In this document: positions 26,539 to 34,827 of the stretch, one piece after another
Layout: each line of letters starts with the position of its first letter
How positions within the stretch are numbered: position 1 is the stretch's first letter
Assembly: GCF_003991195.1 (NCBI RefSeq)
Contig: NZ_RCWL01000004.1
Location: 124,001 to 188,000 of the forward strand
Direction of reading: 5' to 3'
From: Gynurincola endophyticus
GTDB lineage: Bacteria > Bacteroidota > Bacteroidia > Chitinophagales > Chitinophagaceae
DNA length: 64,000 nt
Notes under the pieces: model-generated
Database searches by the model: none
What the model was told of the DNA's origin: nothing
The model's input: only the letters and a program-made list of their open reading frames with translations
Made by a program: the position numbers and the translations under genes

Positions 26539-27297
26539 TCAGAAGTCCATCCAATGCTTTAACTGATTGGCTTTTTCGCGGCTTACAATAATTTCTACAG
26601 AAGTGTCATTTTTTATACTGACCTTCAATTTGCCGTTAAAGTAATTATGGATATGCTGAATAGAGTTAATACCTACAATAAACTGGCGGTTGGCTCTGAA
26701 AAAAACTTTAGGATCCAGTTGTTGTTCAAGTTCTTCCAATGTGAGGGGAATAATTTCTTCCGTACCATCTAACAGGCGGGCACGGGTAATTTTCAGGTCT
26801 ACATAAAAATACAGAACATCGTTGACCAGTAAAGTTTTGTAACCGTCTTTAAAAGAAAGTAAAAACCTGCTTCTATAGTCTTTCGGTTTGAAGAAATCCA
26901 TTAAACCCGCTAAAGAAACAGGTTGTTCCTGTGCTTCACAACAATATTCAAGTTTACCAATAGCGCCACGTAAATCATCCAGCTCAACGGGTTTTAAAAG
27001 GTAATCAATGCCATTATATTTAAATGCTTTGATCGCGTACTCGTCGTAAGCCGTGGTGAATACCACAGGACTTTGGATCGTTACTTTTTCGAAAATCTCA
27101 AAACTCAATCCGTCAGAAAGCTGGATATCCAGCATAATTAAGTCAGGTGTTTTGTTACACTGAAACCAGTTTACCGATTCTGAAATACTTTCCAGAACTG
27201 CCAATATATGTACTTCAGGATTAATTTCATAAAGCAATCGCTTTAACCTATCAGCATTAGGTTTTTCGTCTTCAATGATAACTACTGTATAACTCAT
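26539..27297 (-). CDS. LytTR-family response regulator
   Basis: A 252-residue regulator. The receiver domain has IIEDEKPN, the phospho-Asp in LIMLDIQLSDG, VFTTAYDEYA and YLLKPVELDDL. The C-terminal LytTR DNA-binding domain (about 150-250) has DVLYFYVDLKITRA, LEELEQQLDPKVFFRANRQFIVGINSI and VSREKANQLKHWMDF. The start overlaps the kinase stop by 4 bp. It lies 273 bp upstream of the RND adaptor on the same strand, so it may control the pump (inference). Confidence 0.95.
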   Translation of the reverse strand: MSYTVVIIEDEKPNADRLKRLLYEINPEVHILAVLESISESVNWFQCNKTPDLIMLDIQLSDGLSFEIFEKVTIQSPVVFTTAYDEYAIKAFKYNGIDYLLKPVELDDLRGAIGKLEYCCEAQEQPVSLAGLMDFFKPKDYRSRFLLSFKDGYKTLLVNDVLYFYVDLKITRARLLDGTEEIIPLTLEELEQQLDPKVFFRANRQFIVGINSIQHIHNYFNGKLKVSIKNDTSVEIIVSREKANQLKHWMDF

Positions 27298-28385
27298 AAC
27301 TTAATTAAAGGTAAAATAACTTTAAATATCTGTTCATCACGGATAATCTGGGGTTCATTCAGGGTTAAGAGTGCATATCGATCCTGGATATTACTGAGTC
27401 CGAACTTGGAAGAATTCAGCGGATTGCCGATAGGCGCCAGTGTATTCTCTACCACCAGTTCATTCTGAGCATTGGTATATATATAAATTTTAAGTGGATT
27501 TGTTTTTACAGTTTTATTGTGTTTCAGTGCGTTTTCTACCAACAACTGAAGCGTTAACGGGGGAATTCCATTGGTAACCACATCGGTATTAACATTAATG
27601 CTGAATTCTACGCGATTACCGAAACGGTGTTTAATGAGCTTTATATAGGCATTCAGGAATTTTAATTCTTCTTCGAGTGAAGTGAGGTCTTTTTTTGAAT
27701 TCACTAAAATATAGCGGTAAATTCTGGAGAAGTTTTCTGCAAATTCATGTCCGGCTTTCTGATCTTCCAGAATCAGCTCAGAGAGTACACTGAGGTTATT
27801 AAATACAAAATGCGGGTCTATTTGCAACTTCAAAGCTCTAAGCTCAGCCTCAATAGCGTATTGATTCATTTCAGCAGCTCTTACAGCCTCATTTTTCCAG
27901 TTTCTGATCAGAAAGCTACCGGTGTTGATTCCTACGAGCATCAGGCTTACAATGGTACTTAAAACAAACCACTGCATTTCACTTACAGCTTGTTTTCTGA
28001 GCATTTCAGGAGTATCTGACTGAATCGCCTCACTACCACAGGTAAAAGCAAAAAGATAGCTAAAGAAAAAACTCAATATCCACACGAGAATAATGACACA
28101 GGTCACTTCAATAATCAACCGTTTTCCGGGCTGGTCTTTCCATGGAATATAACGGTTGAGCTGGTTACCCACATAAATGCATATCTCTGATACGATAATA
28201 CAGAATAGTAGTGTAATACCCGAATCAAGCAAAAGGTACCAGATGGGCTGCTCCAGTATATTCATCCAGTAAGAGTCAAACGGGTCCATCATAAAACTTA
28301 CCACGTTTAACACCACGAATGCCAAGAGCGGAAATACGATCCGCTTCCATTTATTTTCTAATATACTTTCACGCCAACTGAGCAA
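27294..28385 (-). CDS. LytS/YpdA-type sensor histidine kinase
   Basis: A 363-residue kinase of the His_kinase family. Four TM segments lie in residues about 14-165. Then come ALKLQIDPHFVFNNLSVLSELI (phospho-acceptor His in the family-typical QIxPHFxFN) and an HATPase domain (PPLTLQLLVENALKHN, FGLSNIQDRYALL). The apparent first codon is TTG at 28385; the first in-frame ATG would delete TM1, so TTG is probably correct. A well-matched promoter lies 41-73 bp upstream. Coupled to the LytTR regulator by a 4-bp overlap. Confidence 0.93.
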   Translation of the reverse strand: MLSWRESILENKWKRIVFPLLAFVVLNVVSFMMDPFDSYWMNILEQPIWYLLLDSGITLLFCIIVSEICIYVGNQLNRYIPWKDQPGKRLIIEVTCVIILVWILSFFFSYLFAFTCGSEAIQSDTPEMLRKQAVSEMQWFVLSTIVSLMLVGINTGSFLIRNWKNEAVRAAEMNQYAIEAELRALKLQIDPHFVFNNLSVLSELILEDQKAGHEFAENFSRIYRYILVNSKKDLTSLEEELKFLNAYIKLIKHRFGNRVEFSINVNTDVVTNGIPPLTLQLLVENALKHNKTVKTNPLKIYIYTNAQNELVVENTLAPIGNPLNSSKFGLSNIQDRYALLTLNEPQIIRDEQIFKVILPLIKL

Positions 28386-28425
28386 AATAATATCTTTTAA
28401 CTGTTTAGTGCCTGATGCTAAACTG

Positions 28426-28458
28426 CAAAACTAAAGTTAGTTATTGAGGTATTTCAAA
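28426..28458 (-). promoter_or_regulatory. Promoter of the LytS/LytTR operon
   Basis: On the minus strand TAGTTTTG (28426-28433) matches TAnnTTTG and TTTG (28455-28458) lies 21 bp upstream, a full match to the Bacteroidetes housekeeping promoter. The predicted start is about 35 nt before the TTG codon at 28385, which supports that start. Confidence 0.75.
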
Positions 28459-28511
28459 ATGTTTTTCTGAAATGTAGAAATTGGGTACTGAAGCGTGGAG
28501 GGCACAAACTA

Positions 28512-28540
28512 AAGAATTAATAATTAAGAGTTAAGAATTT
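28512..28540. repeat. AT-rich dispersed repeat, copy 2
   Basis: 29 nt matching 12371-12399 at 26 of 29 positions; a shorter relative lies at 26409-26427. All are intergenic or at gene ends. Confidence 0.5.
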
Positions 28541-28726
28541 ACTGTGGTTAATACCATAAAAAAAAACTAAATCAATGATAATCAATCAAATAGTAAAAAA
28601 ACTTATTTAGAGTTTTTCCGCCTGAATTTTATGGAAATCGCCGGCTGCTACATCCTATAAGAAGGGGCCGGCTGTTTGCTGCACTATAACAACCATTTGC
28701 CTGTTCACCTTATCAAAACGTAACGC

Positions 28727-30001
28727 ATGAGAAAATACCTGCTTCTTTCATTGCTTGCAATAGTATTAACGCCTATACAGGCGCAACAACCGGCTTTTGA
28801 TGTTAGTTCTACCTCCTGGCAACAAGTTATAGAGAATGCCCGCAGGCAAAACAAAATGATTTTTGTAGATGTATATACAGAATGGTGCGGCCCCTGTAAA
28901 TGGATGGATCAAAATACTTTTCGTGATACACTTACCATTCTCCATCTTAACAAAAATTTTTATAGTGTAAAAATAGACGCTGAAAAAAACTTCGGTATAG
29001 AATTTACCAAAAACTATCACGTCAACGCCTACCCCACTTATTTATTCTTAAATGTAAAAGGAGAATTGGTACAGGTAAGTATTGGAGCAATGAACACAAA
29101 AAAGTTCATAGAAGTAGCAGAAAGCGCTATTAAAAAGAATAAAAACGGAATCAATGCAGAATTTTACCGGCAACAATACCTCCATAAAAAAAATGACATT
29201 ACTTTTTTAAAAGAGTATATAGAATTTCTCGGTACAGTGAACCAGCCAAATGCCGCCGTCATAGAAAATTATCTTCAACAAACGATAAAAACCAATGACA
29301 AAAACAATGAGCTGACATTTCTGTTAAGAAATCTTGTTGGAGCTATAGAACCTGAAGGTTTATTAGCCAGCTCTTTGTTAAGCGAATACAAAAAATATCC
29401 GGTCAAATCAAAAGAACTGATGAGCGCATGGAATACGATCAGAAACAAAGTACTGGAACAAATTGATTTATCAGGAGAAGCAAGAGACACCGCATTAAAA
29501 AATAAAATTATTCAACTCAATCACCTGGCAGAAGATTATACTTTCACTCAAAACAGAGAACGTGATTTTCTTACGCTGAGATACTATGCACGATCTCAGG
29601 ATAGTGCTGCATTCATAGACCTTGCAGTTTTTTTCATCAACAGTTACACCAATACCGATACACTTGAACATTACGATCAGTTAACTTTCCAAAAGGCACT
29701 GTCTGTTAAATTTCCTGACAAAACCAAAGAGGAAATTGAAAAGTCAAACATATACAGTAGTTACTTAAAATCATTCTTATCTGAAACAGAAAGAACATTT
29801 GAAGAAATCAGTGAGCTTGTTTTATTATACAAAGAACAATTCCCCTATTCTTTTCAACAAAAGAAATCAACTTTTTCTGAATGGTACAAGAAAGCGCAAG
29901 ACATTTATCAAAAGAATAAAATATTTGTCAATAGTTTTATTACAAGATCATTCAGCAAAAACTATGAAAATATATTTCATCCATCAGTAAGTATAAATTA
30001 A
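28727..30001 (+). CDS. Exported thioredoxin-family protein with large C-terminal extension
   Basis: A 424-residue protein. Signal peptide about 1-20 (TPIQAQ). The thioredoxin domain (about 28-135) has FVDVYTEWCGPCKWMDQNTF (C54, C57) and the cis-Pro region HVNAYPTYLF. This is the thioredoxin_7/DsbD-gamma-like type found in Bacteroidota. The remaining about 290 residues are helical and Lys/Asn-rich with no recognised domain. Probably a periplasmic thiol oxidoreductase. Single gene ending at a strong terminator. Confidence 0.87.
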   Translation: MRKYLLLSLLAIVLTPIQAQQPAFDVSSTSWQQVIENARRQNKMIFVDVYTEWCGPCKWMDQNTFRDTLTILHLNKNFYSVKIDAEKNFGIEFTKNYHVNAYPTYLFLNVKGELVQVSIGAMNTKKFIEVAESAIKKNKNGINAEFYRQQYLHKKNDITFLKEYIEFLGTVNQPNAAVIENYLQQTIKTNDKNNELTFLLRNLVGAIEPEGLLASSLLSEYKKYPVKSKELMSAWNTIRNKVLEQIDLSGEARDTALKNKIIQLNHLAEDYTFTQNRERDFLTLRYYARSQDSAAFIDLAVFFINSYTNTDTLEHYDQLTFQKALSVKFPDKTKEEIEKSNIYSSYLKSFLSETERTFEEISELVLLYKEQFPYSFQQKKSTFSEWYKKAQDIYQKNKIFVNSFITRSFSKNYENIFHPSVSIN

Positions 30002-30023
30002 AAAGCCTCCTGCCGGAGGCTTT
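30002..30023. terminator. Bidirectional intrinsic terminator
   Basis: A 9-bp stem AAAGCCTCC / GGAGGCTTT with loop TGCC fills the 24-bp gap between the convergent thioredoxin-like and aminotransferase genes. Confidence 0.85.
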
Positions 30024-30025
30024 GA

Positions 30026-30853
30026 TTATCTTAATACTTCATCTTCGTGCTGAATCAATCCGCTCAATAAATCAAGGGTTATTTTTCCGGGTTTTCCGCT
30101 TCCGATCATATAATCATCAACTTTCACCACCGGTACAATACGTTTGGTACTGCTGGTAAAAAAAGCTTCTTTAGCATTGTATACATCATTCAGCGTAATG
30201 GAACATTCCTCCACTTTATATTTTTTTCTTGCCAACTGCAAAACTTTCTTTCTGGTAACACCCAGCAGTATCTGCTGATCGGGAGTTTTGATAACATCCT
30301 CTTGTGTTACTATGAAAAAATTACATCTGGGCAACTCGGAAATAATACCGTCATGATGATAAACCAGATCTACTGCGTTCGCTGCTTTCACTGCAGGGGT
30401 CATCATGATTGCTTTCTGATAATTAATCGTTTTAATATCGGGAAGTTCCTTTCTGAAATTGACAGTAATAATTTTTACACCACTTTGCAATTGTTGCTCA
30501 GAAGGGTATTTAAAAGGCTGTACTACTACGATCAGGTTCGGTTGTGTGATCGTATATCCGTCTTCAGCATATCCACCGGTTAATAAAACTTTTACTCCGG
30601 CATCTGACAAGTTGTTTTTTTCTACCAGTGTGATAATAATATCTGTCAACTCATTTCTATCTACCGGCGACTGTAGCAACATTTTTCCGGCAGATGCATA
30701 AAAACGGTCGAGGTGATCTTCCAGAAACAACGGTTTCTTATTTCTTACTCTGAAAAAATCAAAAATACCATAACCTCTTTGCAATGCCAGGTCACTGATA
30801 TGTATAGTTGAATCTGTATAAGGAACTATTTTATCGATAATATAGGCGAACAT
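30026..30853 (-). CDS. Class IV aminotransferase (D-amino-acid / branched-chain / aminodeoxychorismate lyase fold)
   Basis: A 275-residue PLP enzyme. The N-terminal fold has DLALQRGYGIFDFFRVRNKKPLFLEDHLDRF, the PLP Lys is probably in KTINYQKAIMM, and the C-terminal part has VYHHDGIISELPRCNFFIV and GVTRKKVLQLARK. These fit PLPDE_IV. Substrate choice among D-alanine transaminase, IlvE and PabC is not decided by sequence alone; no folate, branched-chain or murein genes adjoin. The P1 peptidase gene ends 23 bp upstream on the same strand. Confidence 0.88.
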   Translation of the reverse strand: MFAYIIDKIVPYTDSTIHISDLALQRGYGIFDFFRVRNKKPLFLEDHLDRFYASAGKMLLQSPVDRNELTDIIITLVEKNNLSDAGVKVLLTGGYAEDGYTITQPNLIVVVQPFKYPSEQQLQSGVKIITVNFRKELPDIKTINYQKAIMMTPAVKAANAVDLVYHHDGIISELPRCNFFIVTQEDVIKTPDQQILLGVTRKKVLQLARKKYKVEECSITLNDVYNAKEAFFTSSTKRIVPVVKVDDYMIGSGKPGKITLDLLSGLIQHEDEVLR

Positions 30854-30876
30854 AGTGTTGTATTTGGAAGTGGAAA

Positions 30877-31983
30877 TTACTTTTTCATCAATTTTTTAAT
30901 GATAGCTGCATCTAATACAGGTACTGTTCTGCCCCGGCGGTCTTTTACCGGTTTAGCGGCAGTCAGCGAATTGAGAATGGCTTCTTCAGTTGCCTCAACT
31001 GTAGCGAGGAACAAAGGAGAGATAACTTCGTTCGACAATAACGTATTCGCAGCTGTTGGTTGCTCAATGTTGTGTTGGATGCGGTTACCTTCATAAGTTG
31101 AAAAAGCTATTACATAATCACCGGATCCGTTGGTAGCAATGCCGCCTGTTCTGGCCAGACCTAGCATAGCCCGTTTTGCCATACGTTCCAGATTTCGTGC
31201 ATCCACGGGTGCATCTGTAGCTATTACAATCATACAGGAACCGTCGCCTGAATCATTTAGAACATTACTGAAAACGTGTTGCTTTAAATGTTCCCCTACA
31301 GGTAAACCGTCTACCATCAGCACACCACCAAAATTAGTTTGCACAATCACTCCTACTGTATATCCGCCGAGTGCTTCAGGTAATTTTCGCGAAGAAGTAC
31401 CAATACCGGCTTTGTAGCCGAACCCGATAGTACCTGTACCGGCACCTACGTTTCCTTCTGCTACTTTACCTGTATCGGCTTTTTGAATAGCAGCCAACAC
31501 ATGTTCGGGCTTAACATGCAAACCACGTATATCATTGATTTGTCCGTCATTCGTTTCACCCACTACACCATTTACTGATGCAACATTTTTATTTTCGGGA
31601 TAACTGAACGTATGCCTGATTAATCCTTCCAGCCCCGCAGCAACCGAAAGTGTATTGGTTAATATTATGGGAGTTTCAATATTTCCCAGTTCTTTTACCT
31701 GCGAGTAACCAGCCAGTTTACCGAACCCGTTGCCGATATAAATAGCCGCCGGAACTTTTTGTTGAAACAAATTACCGCTGTGGGGTAAAATAGCAGTTAC
31801 ACCGGTTTGAACAGAATCTTTGGAAAGGGTTACATGTCCTATTTTAACCCCCTTAACATCTGTAATGGCATTCCATTTTCCGGTGGGTAAAATACCCGGT
31901 TGAAGTCCCCAATCACGAATCCTGTTCTGCGCCTGTATGGCAAACGAGGATCCTAAAAAGAAGAATAACAATAACTTTCTCAT
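30877..31983 (-). CDS. P1-family (DmpA-like) aminopeptidase, exported
   Basis: A 368-residue N-terminal-nucleophile peptidase with a signal peptide (MRKLLLFFFLGSSFAIQAQ). Family motifs are AITDVKGVKIGHVTL, NGVVGETNDGQINDIRG, GNVGAGTGTIGFGYKAGIGTSSR and GGIATNGSGDYVIAFST. The last contains the Gly-Ser junction where DmpA-type precursors self-cleave and the new N-terminal Ser becomes the nucleophile. It would release N-terminal residues, possibly D-amino acids or beta-peptides. Followed by the aminotransferase gene 23 bp downstream; a shared role in D-amino-acid catabolism is possible (inference). Confidence 0.9.
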   Translation of the reverse strand: MRKLLLFFFLGSSFAIQAQNRIRDWGLQPGILPTGKWNAITDVKGVKIGHVTLSKDSVQTGVTAILPHSGNLFQQKVPAAIYIGNGFGKLAGYSQVKELGNIETPIILTNTLSVAAGLEGLIRHTFSYPENKNVASVNGVVGETNDGQINDIRGLHVKPEHVLAAIQKADTGKVAEGNVGAGTGTIGFGYKAGIGTSSRKLPEALGGYTVGVIVQTNFGGVLMVDGLPVGEHLKQHVFSNVLNDSGDGSCMIVIATDAPVDARNLERMAKRAMLGLARTGGIATNGSGDYVIAFSTYEGNRIQHNIEQPTAANTLLSNEVISPLFLATVEATEEAILNSLTAAKPVKDRRGRTVPVLDAAIIKKLMKK

Positions 31984-32314
31984 GAGTTTAGCTGGTTCAA
32001 TGAATATTGAAGTTAGCGAATCCTGTTCACTAACAATAATTGTTACAGAAATTTTGTACAGTGATGGTATGTTTAAAAAATATAATCCGGATAAAATAGT
32101 ACTATCTCCGGTGTATAAAATAATCGTTAAGAGAATTTTCTTTTCGCCCGAAAAGCAGGTAAAGACCTACCTTTTGCAAGCATTTCCTTATCTAAACCGG
32201 TTAAAATGAGATTTTTTTATGCTAAAAGGTTTTAGTTGAAAGAAAATGTGTTAATTTGTTGGTCGAAAATCTAAACAGAAAGCATATATTACACTTTGTA
32301 GATAACTAAACCAT
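31984..32314. other. Divergent intergenic region
   Basis: 331 bp between the P1 peptidase and GMC genes. A plus-strand open frame (31937-32209) starts inside the peptidase gene, has no family resemblance and is probably not a gene. TACACTTTG near 32290 is close to but not an exact -7 element. Otherwise nothing recognised. Confidence 0.4.
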
Positions 32315-34057
32315 ATGGGAGACATTCAAATTAAAAAGAACAGTAAACAGTACGATGCCGTAATTGTGGGTTCAGGTGCAGGTGGAGGAATGGCGGCTTA
32401 CATGTTAGCAAAATCAGGATTAAAAGTGTGTGTGTTGGAGGCCGGTGCGATGTACGATCCGAAAACCAACGTTACTCAATTTAAAAATCCGTGGGATTCT
32501 CCCAGACGCGGTGCTTCCACTAAATTCAGACCATTTGGAGATTTTGATGCCTGTTATTGGGGTTGGGAAATTGACGGCGAACCCTATACCAAAGAAAGAG
32601 GAACCGAATGGGACTGGTGGAGAGCGAGAATGGTAGGCGGACGTACCAATCACTGGGGAAGAATTGCTTTACGTTGGGGCCCCAAAGACTTTAAGCGTAA
32701 ATCAATCGATGGTTTAGGTGATGATTGGCCGATCACTTACGATGAAATCAAACCCTATTACGACCGTGTAGATAAACTAATTGGTGTATTCGGTACCAAT
32801 GAAGGGCTGGATAATGAACCAGACGGTCATTTTCTGCCTCCTCCGAAACCCAGATTACATGAGTTAATGATTAAGAATGCCGGAAAGGGCCTTGGCATTC
32901 CGGTGGTTCCTTCAAGAATGGCGATTCTTACTAAAAAAATAAATGAAGAAAGAGGAGAATGTATTTTCTGCGGACAGTGTAATCGTGCCTGTTCTTATCA
33001 GGATGCCGACTTCAGTTCATCCAACGCATTGATCAGACCCGCCATTGCTACCGGAAATCTTGACATTGTTGTCAATGCAATGGCAAGAGAGGTTATTACG
33101 AATAGTGAAGGGCTGGCAGTGGGTGTTTCATACGTAGATAAAACCGACTTACAGGAATACCAGGTAAACGGCAGAGTCGTTATTGTTGCAGCGAGCGCCT
33201 GTGAATCGGCTCGTTTATTACTCAACTCAAAAAGTGCACGTCATCCGAACGGTTTGGCTAATAACAGCGACGTAGTAGGTAAATACCTGCATGATTCTAC
33301 CGGTGTTGCTTTAGGTGGTTACTTACCGCATCTTTTTGACCGTAAGCGCTACAATGAAGACGGTGTTGGCGGTATGCACGTATATACTCCATGGTGGTTA
33401 GATAATAAAAAACTCGACTTTCCAAGAGGTTACCACATTGAATATTGGGGTGGTATGTCACAACCTGCGTATGGCTTTGGTATGGGTATTCAGGGAATGA
33501 ACGGAAAACATCCGGTAAGAGGCCAGGTAAAAGAAGCCGGTGGATATGGTGCCAGCCTGAAAGAAGACATCCGTTTCTTCTACGGAGCTTCGGTGGGTAT
33601 GGCCGGACGTGGTGAAGCGATTCCTTTAGAGTCAAATTATTGTGCTATTGATAGTAATGTAGTAGACCAATGGGGTATTCCGGTATTGAAGTTTAATGTG
33701 AAATGGAGCGATCATGAAGTAAAACAAGCCAGGCACATGCAGGAAACCTTCCTCGAAATGATGCATGAAATGGGTGCTATTGTAACCTGGGGCGGTGATG
33801 GAACAGCAGCTAACAGCTACGGACTTGAAAATCCCGGAAAAATCATCCACGAAGCAGGAACGGTTCGTATGGGTAATGATGCCCGTAAATCAGCACTGAA
33901 TAAGTGGAGCCAGGCACATGATTGTAAAAACCTGTTTTGCGTAGACGGTGCGCAGTTTGTATCACAGGCTGACAAAAATATTACCTGGACGATTCTTGCA
34001 CTCTCCATGAGAGCTTCTGAATATATCATGGATCAAATGAAAAAACAAAATTTATAA
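32315..34057 (+). CDS. GMC-family FAD dehydrogenase with four-cysteine cluster motif
   Basis: A 580-residue flavoprotein. The FAD-binding motif VGSGAGGGMAAYMLAKSG is at about 18-35 and VGGRTNHWGRIALRW at about 107-121. The GMC C-terminus has HEAGTVRMG and NLFCVDGAQFVSQADKNITWTILAL. Residues 216-226 read CIFCGQCNRAC, a CxxCxxCxxxC motif that could hold an iron-sulfur cluster. An Fe-S cluster is known in the catalytic subunit of FAD-dependent glucose dehydrogenase complexes of this family. The partner-like small subunit follows after 20 bp. It would oxidise a sugar or alcohol in the periplasm and pass electrons to a quinone or cytochrome. It has no signal of its own, so export by hitch-hiking on the Tat signal of the small subunit is likely (inference). 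Confidence 0.92.
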   Translation: MGDIQIKKNSKQYDAVIVGSGAGGGMAAYMLAKSGLKVCVLEAGAMYDPKTNVTQFKNPWDSPRRGASTKFRPFGDFDACYWGWEIDGEPYTKERGTEWDWWRARMVGGRTNHWGRIALRWGPKDFKRKSIDGLGDDWPITYDEIKPYYDRVDKLIGVFGTNEGLDNEPDGHFLPPPKPRLHELMIKNAGKGLGIPVVPSRMAILTKKINEERGECIFCGQCNRACSYQDADFSSSNALIRPAIATGNLDIVVNAMAREVITNSEGLAVGVSYVDKTDLQEYQVNGRVVIVAASACESARLLLNSKSARHPNGLANNSDVVGKYLHDSTGVALGGYLPHLFDRKRYNEDGVGGMHVYTPWWLDNKKLDFPRGYHIEYWGGMSQPAYGFGMGIQGMNGKHPVRGQVKEAGGYGASLKEDIRFFYGASVGMAGRGEAIPLESNYCAIDSNVVDQWGIPVLKFNVKWSDHEVKQARHMQETFLEMMHEMGAIVTWGGDGTAANSYGLENPGKIIHEAGTVRMGNDARKSALNKWSQAHDCKNLFCVDGAQFVSQADKNITWTILALSMRASEYIMDQMKKQNL

Positions 34058-34077
34058 GCATACAAAATTATCAGAAA

Positions 34078-34740
34078 ATGGACAGAAGAAAATCGATAAA
34101 AGCGATTGCATTAGGCTCATTGGCGACAGGTTTTTTTGTAAACGCTTGTAATAATGAGGATACGCCAAAACATGCGAATGTAGAAAAACAACCTGCATTC
34201 AAGTTTGACAGAATGGAGGAAGAAAAGAAGCGTGACAGCCAACTGATGTCTGAAACCTTTTTTACGCCACACGAAATGAAAACCATTACGGTATTAGGAG
34301 ATATTATCATTCCGAAAGACGATGTGAGTGGTAGTGCTTCTGACGCTGGTGTTCCAGACTTTATTGAGTTCATAGTTAAAGATATGCCGGCTCATCAGAT
34401 ACCGATGAGAGGTGGCTTAAGATGGCTCGACATGCAAATGCTTAAAACCTATGGTAAAACTTTTGCAGACTGTTCTGCAAAGGAGCAAATCGCAATGGTT
34501 GACCAGATTGCGTATCCTAATAAAGCAAAGCCTGAAATGCAACAAGGCGTAGCTTTCTTTAATAAAATGAGAGATTTAACCGCTACCGGGTTTTTCACTT
34601 CTGAAATAGGAGTAAAAGATCTTGGCTATGCAGGTAATAAACCCAATAAATGGAATGGGGTACCCGACGATGTGTTAGCACAATACGGCCTCTCCTATAC
34701 TGAAAAAGAATTAAACGAATGTGCTAAATACGATGTTTAG
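34078..34740 (+). CDS. Gluconate 2-dehydrogenase subunit 3-like protein
   Basis: A 220-residue small subunit of the pfam13618 type. The N-terminus MDRRKSIKAIALGSLATGFFVNAC carries a twin-arginine-like motif and a lipobox-like VNAC. The core has TITVLGDIIIPKDDVSGSASDAGVPDFIEFIVKDMP and the conserved RGGLRWLDMQ, GVAFFNKMRDLTATGFFTSE and DLGYAGNKPNKWNGVP. In known complexes this subunit aids folding and Tat export of the GMC catalytic subunit. The start is 20 bp after the GMC stop. No cytochrome subunit gene is adjacent. Confidence 0.93.
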   Translation: MDRRKSIKAIALGSLATGFFVNACNNEDTPKHANVEKQPAFKFDRMEEEKKRDSQLMSETFFTPHEMKTITVLGDIIIPKDDVSGSASDAGVPDFIEFIVKDMPAHQIPMRGGLRWLDMQMLKTYGKTFADCSAKEQIAMVDQIAYPNKAKPEMQQGVAFFNKMRDLTATGFFTSEIGVKDLGYAGNKPNKWNGVPDDVLAQYGLSYTEKELNECAKYDV

Positions 34741-34760
34741 TGCCACATGCGATCACATAT

Positions 34761-34791
34761 AACAAGGCCCCGGCAATGTCGGGGCCTTGTT
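34761..34791. terminator. Bidirectional intrinsic terminator
   Basis: A 12-bp perfect GC-rich stem (AACAAGGCCCCG / CGGGGCCTTGTT) with a 7-nt loop lies between the convergent subunit-3 and CreD genes. Confidence 0.9.
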
Positions 34792-34827
34792 ATTATAACT
34801 ATTCACCTTTAATAATAATTAAGAATT

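Larger units (their letters stand above)
28386..28726. other. Divergent intergenic region
   Basis: 341 bp between the kinase and the thioredoxin-like gene. It holds the kinase promoter (28426-28458), a dispersed AT-rich repeat copy (28512-28540) and a GCCGGCTG direct repeat near 28640-28675 that could form a short GC stem. No gene seen. Confidence 0.5.

Noticed and set aside
31937-32209. Plus-strand open frame of 90 codons
   Set aside because: It starts inside the P1 peptidase gene in antisense and has no motif; most of it is promoter space between divergent genes.
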